A DNA stretch of 25,513 nt, taken from NCBI GenBank assembly GCA_040143965.1, contig JASJQH010000142.1, positions 1 through 25,513 on the forward strand. The letters run 5' to 3'. Source of the DNA: Basidiobolus ranarum. Its lineage: Eukaryota > Basidiobolomycota > Basidiobolomycetes > Basidiobolales. Below are positions 22,228 through 25,513 of this stretch, piece after piece. Numbering within the stretch: the stretch's first letter is position 1; every line of letters begins with the position of its first letter. The notes beneath the pieces were generated by a model. The model saw only the letters and a list, made by a program, of their open reading frames with translations. It was not told where the DNA came from and ran no database searches. The position numbers and the translations under genes are program-made.

Positions 22228-23700
22228 TTTCTAGTAAATCCAAATTCTAAATAGTCAGTTTTACGTCTGTAGAAAAGTAGATAAATAAGGTAAACTAACA
22301 TTTGAAGTAAGCGCAAGTGCTGAATGGGGCAGAGAGAAAAGTACGGAGTATACCTGAATTTGCAAGGAGTTACAAATTGTTCGTCCACTTGTTTACGAGT
22401 ATTTAATGGTTTAACAGGATAACAATTTTTTTTCCTTGTTACAGAGGGTCATGAATATATCCATCTGATCATGTAATGTAACCCACAAAAGAGCAACTTC
22501 GAGTAATTTAGGTTGATTTACTATTCATTATAATGATCAATATATGCCCTATTAGTATCTTTGGCATCTTGAAATCGATTAATTATTATTCAGCACAATA
22601 AGACTGGGAAATGATCCTGAAAGAAATTCTTCAGAACTCGAATATTAAAAGTTGCCCCTTATGAAAGCGATTATTAATCCCAAATCGAACCACGACTTCA
22701 CTTTCCTCCGAGTACTCTTGCTCCATTTAAAGAAGGAGTGCTACAGGATTAAGAGTCTTCGATTAATTGGGATACAGATTGGGTATAAATGGTAGTTGAC
22801 TTGGAGAATGAAGTCGAGCTGCGGGGGGTCAAGTTGAGCTGATTAATAAAGATCTGATAACAAGTTGAGCATATATATATGGATTTGATTTGAAAATCGA
22901 GTTGCATTGTGATAGTATCAACTGAGCTTAGTCAGCTTATCACTAAGCACACTACACCAATAAATGTCAATATTAGCTCGCTGACCTTCACCTACAATCC
23001 AAATATAATTGAAGTAGTGCTTAGTTCAATACTATCGGAGTTATCAGATGTTTTATCAGATCTCGGTATATCTCAATTCACACAATGCTAAACACATGAC
23101 CTTGTGAGCACAACCTCGTGGTCACCTTTACTCATCTTTGTTCTCACTGTTACCACCACCACAACCACCACCATCGCAACCTCAACTTGATCTTAGATGA
23201 CTGTTTTTACGCGCTATACTGATCTTAGATGAATACGCAATCTGTCGTAACGCTCCATTGGATGCGGTGAGAAGGCGGTACTACGAATGGGATCACAGGT
23301 GACGCCACCAGTTAAAATCGTTGATTGGAGAACTCACAACCTCTTATCGCAATGATCAATTTCTAAGCCCAAAATTCTTGATTTAGTTGAAGCAAAGGAT
23401 TTCAAAACAAATCACAGTAGAAAGTATACCTAACCAAAAAATCATCATGCGAACGGGTGAAGATTGAGCGAGAGTGCAGATGAAAATCAAGAATATTTAG
23501 CAACCATTGGTTTAATGTGTCTTATGGGCCCTGTTTAGGCTTAGTTGATGAGGGAAATAATACTGAGACCAAGATTTATTAGGATCGTTACAACTAAAAA
23601 TCCCCCTTCTATCATGCACCAGTGTTCCTTTTCTCTTCACTCCACTTACTTTGTACTGAACGTTAACATGCAAGGGAAATAGTCATATTCTCCTTATAAC
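22228..23700. other. Gene-poor stretch upstream of mitoferrin
   Basis: About 1.5 kb. The first 200 bp should be the mitoferrin promoter. Beyond that are short scattered repeats: AAGTTGAGC at several points (22830-22870), an imperfect inverted repeat (22912-23036), CACCAC/CAACCACC runs (23152-23175) and two GATCTTAGATGA copies (23191-23202, 23220-23231). No protein-like frame with an ATG and a recognisable motif was found. Confidence 0.45.
22912..23036. repeat. Imperfect inverted repeat
   Basis: GATAGTAT and ACTAAGCACACTAC (22911-22957 overall) are mirrored by GTAGTGCTTAGT and ATACTATC (23014-23036). The left arm carries about 20 extra bases. It might be the remains of a small inverted-repeat transposon or a hairpin; no target duplication was confirmed. 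Confidence 0.45.
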
Positions 23701-23761
23701 TAGCTCTCTCTCACCTTCCATAACTGCTATATTGTTAAATGTTCTATGTAAAGTATATTTA

Positions 23762-23828
23762 AACGAGTAATAGACCTGATCTCAACATCTATTTTAACGA
23801 GTAATAGACCTAATCTCAACATCTACCC
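23762..23828. repeat. 34-bp tandem duplication
   Basis: Two adjacent copies beginning AACGAGTAATAGACCT and ending CTCAACATCTA (23762-23795, then from 23796), differing by one base before the third-position drift at the end. Confidence 0.85.
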
Positions 23829-24233
23829 CTATCTCTACACCTGATTTTGATTTTAAGTAAATTCTACATCACCTGAGCCTTCATATTATATAGCCCCAAA
23901 CAAAGGTATCAAGAATCTGCAAAACATACCTCTATGTGAAGTACCACAAGTCTTATTGGTACAGTTAAGCAAGAATAACAAGCAGCTAATAAACCAATAT
24001 ATCTGTAGAGTGTGCCTTTACTTGGACCTCAAACACACTTAGTGAGTCAAAGGAGTGGCCATTTTTGGAAAGTAGCTTGGCTAGTTTTCTTTAAGGTCCA
24101 TGTACAAAGATAAATTGAGGTATATAAAAGAGTTATATATATGTGCTGATATGAACCAAGAAAGTAATGTACTTGTTATTGCTAAAACATGTGGAATCTC
24201 AGGAAGAACACCATAATGATTTGTGTGCAATCT
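23829..24233. other. Flank of the copia fossil cluster, nothing recognised
   Basis: AT-rich. It may be untranslated sequence next to the minus-strand pol remnant (it lies downstream of the RNase H region on that strand), but no LTR boundary could be fixed. Confidence 0.3.
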
Positions 24234-24720
24234 GTTAAAGTATTTGGGAGCCTAATTTCTCAAATTTCTGTCCAGCTAAAGGTTTGGTTAATACATCAGC
24301 AATCATGTCTTCTGTAGAACAACAACTTAAGTCAACAAGCTTATTTTCTATAGTCTCTCTAGTAAAATGATGTCTAATATCTATATGTTTGTTTCTAGCA
24401 TGAAACATGGGATTTCTAGCTAATTTGCAAAACCTCTAATTATCTTGAAATATTTCAGTTGGTGAATTTTAAGAATAGCCCAAATTTGCTAGGAGTTTTC
24501 TTAACCATATTGCTTCTGTTGTTGTTTCACAAGCAGCCATATATTCTGCTTCTGTTGTTGAAAGTGCCAAGGTACATTGTTTCTTTGAATTCCAAGAAAT
24601 TGCTCCATTACACCAAAGAAATAAATATCCTGTTGTAGACCTCTTGTCTTCAATATCTCTTCCCCAATTTGGATCTTGTTTAAATTGGCATTGCCTAAGC
24701 ACCTATATAGTTATATATAG
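24234..24720 (-). mobile_element. Ty1/copia pol fragment (end of reverse transcriptase-RNase H)
   Basis: On the minus strand this reads as the end of a copia polyprotein: a WGRDIEDKRSTTGYLFLW segment, then ISWNSKKQ, STTEAEYMAACETTTEAIWL, an A-R-N-K-H-I-D-I-R-H-H-F segment and a TKPL-like end. These are hallmark RNase H blocks of Ty1/copia. Only the 3' part of pol is present in the window; integrase and gag of this copy are absent. The fragment is broken in a few places but much better kept than the one at 4400-5000, so probably younger. Confidence 0.85.
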
Positions 24721-24857
24721 CTTGGTACTTAGTTATCTTATACTTCACTAAGATATCATTTATTATTCTCAATTGGAATTTACTTGGAATATGCTCACCA
24801 ATGTAGATGTTCTCAGATATATAGATTTTTCAAGCTTGTACTAGAAGCCTCAAAAGT

Positions 24858-25513
24858 TGCTTATATGTTCCTGGGACCTTCCTTAACACATTCTACATGT
24901 TAGTTTGTTTTCATCTTGACAAAGTTATAAATGTCAACTTTCTGCTCAATAAATCAATAAGTGAAAACCACCAATTCCTCTAATTCTCCAAGCCACTTCC
25001 TACAGGCTCCCAAATACTTTAGCAGGTTATGCACCCCAAGCTTGCACTCTCTGCAATATCTACTTCTCAAATCTATGGAACTTTTCCCTCTGCTGAAAAA
25101 TTGGATGGAACCAATTATCAAGTTTGGAAAATCAAAATGAAAATGTGGCTGCAAGAAAAATGACTTTGGGACACTGTTGTAGGAGAAGAAAACAATGTAA
25201 AAATATCTGAAACCAAAGTCTTACTCCAGGTTAAAAAAGAACAAAGTGTCTTTAACAAGATCTGTCATAATGTTAAAGACAAATAACTAATTCAATGTTC
25301 AAGAGCTAAAACTGCCAAGAAGGTATGGAAAGCCTTGGAAGTGTTAAAGTATTTGGGAGCCTGTTGGAAGTGGTTTGGAGAATTAGAGGAATTGGTGGTT
25401 TCCACTTATTGATTTATTGAGTAGAAAGTTGACATTTATAGTTTTGTCAAGATGTAAGCAAGTCAACATATAGAATGTGTTAAGAAAGGTCCCAGGAACA
25501 TGTGTGCAAAGTT
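24858..25513. repeat. Inverted repeat of about 160 bp flanking a copia gag fragment
   Basis: The sequence reading leftwards on the minus strand from about 25024 to 24865 (starting TAAAGTATTTGGGAGCCTG) recurs on the plus strand from about 25344 to 25505, with only scattered differences. The first 20 bases (GTTAAAGTATTTGGGAGCCT) also occur at 24234-24253, at the end of the pol fragment. They may be LTR pieces of one family in opposite orientations, or a separate small element. The right copy runs close to the window end. Confidence 0.8.
25040..25343 (+). mobile_element. Ty1/copia gag fragment
   Basis: The plus strand resembles the start of copia gag: a KLDGTNYQVWKIKMKMWL segment, then a LWDTVVG segment, and later a K-T-A-K-K-V-W-K-A-L segment, matching the conserved gag pattern of the DUF4219/UBN2 type. 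It is a broken fragment of the front part of gag, lying opposite in direction to the pol fragment at 24234-24720, so the two are not one intact element as they stand. Confidence 0.75.

Noticed and set aside
22137-22388. 83-codon minus ORF over the mitoferrin start
   Set aside because: Overlaps the mitoferrin first exon in another frame and has no motif.
22670-22700. tRNA-like GGTTCGATTT on the minus strand
   Set aside because: No matching acceptor stem, D-arm or anticodon arm could be folded around it; no tRNA gene found in the window.

Overview
This looks like nuclear DNA of a fungus, most likely an early-diverging lineage such as Mucoromycota. Genes are close together and AT-rich. Nearly all introns are 55-75 nt with GT..AG ends. 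The proteins are fungal in type: a UPF0658 Golgi protein, a Sur2-type sphinganine hydroxylase, a Mrs3/4 carrier and a one-Trx/one-Grx monothiol glutaredoxin. Two genes, for BCAS3 and a full-length borealin, are absent or reduced in the common yeasts, which argues for an early branch. The species cannot be named from this window.

Layout: (1) 2-151 (+), tail of an unrecognised gene. (2) 394-3856 (-), BCAS3-family beta-propeller gene in 13 exons, joined here from many short reading frames (892 aa). (3) 4250-5940, no convincing intact gene: a probable copia fossil, a 16-bp tandem repeat and an unrecognised membrane-protein-like frame. (4) 5941-7308 (-), UPF0658 Golgi membrane protein, 6 exons. 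(5) 7309-8624, intergenic, with a small interrupted reading frame, a 14-bp tandem repeat and a pair of short palindromic repeats. (6) 8625-11550 (+), SEC23, 11 exons, 760 aa. (7) 12507-13606 (-), borealin, 5 exons, 270 aa. (8) 14113-16701 (-), 806-aa type II membrane protein joining a glycosyltransferase-like region to an alginate-lyase-like region. (9) 17528-18362 (-), Grx3/4-type glutaredoxin. (10) 19154-20319 (-), SUR2. (11) 21122-22227 (-), mitoferrin. (12) 22228-25513, gene-poor: short repeats, then degraded Ty1/copia fragments in both orientations.

These genes do not form an operon or a single pathway. Loose themes are visible. SEC23, UPF0658 and the type II enzyme all belong to the secretory pathway. 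Glutaredoxin (cytosolic Fe-S and iron sensing), SUR2 (di-iron enzyme) and mitoferrin (mitochondrial iron import) lie next to each other on the same strand. Every exon model listed below was joined by hand from GT..AG signals, and the total lengths of the seven complete models divide by three. The most interesting items are the glycosyltransferase/lyase-like fusion protein, the animal-like borealin, and the small membrane ORF at 7747-8031 split by one in-frame UAA.
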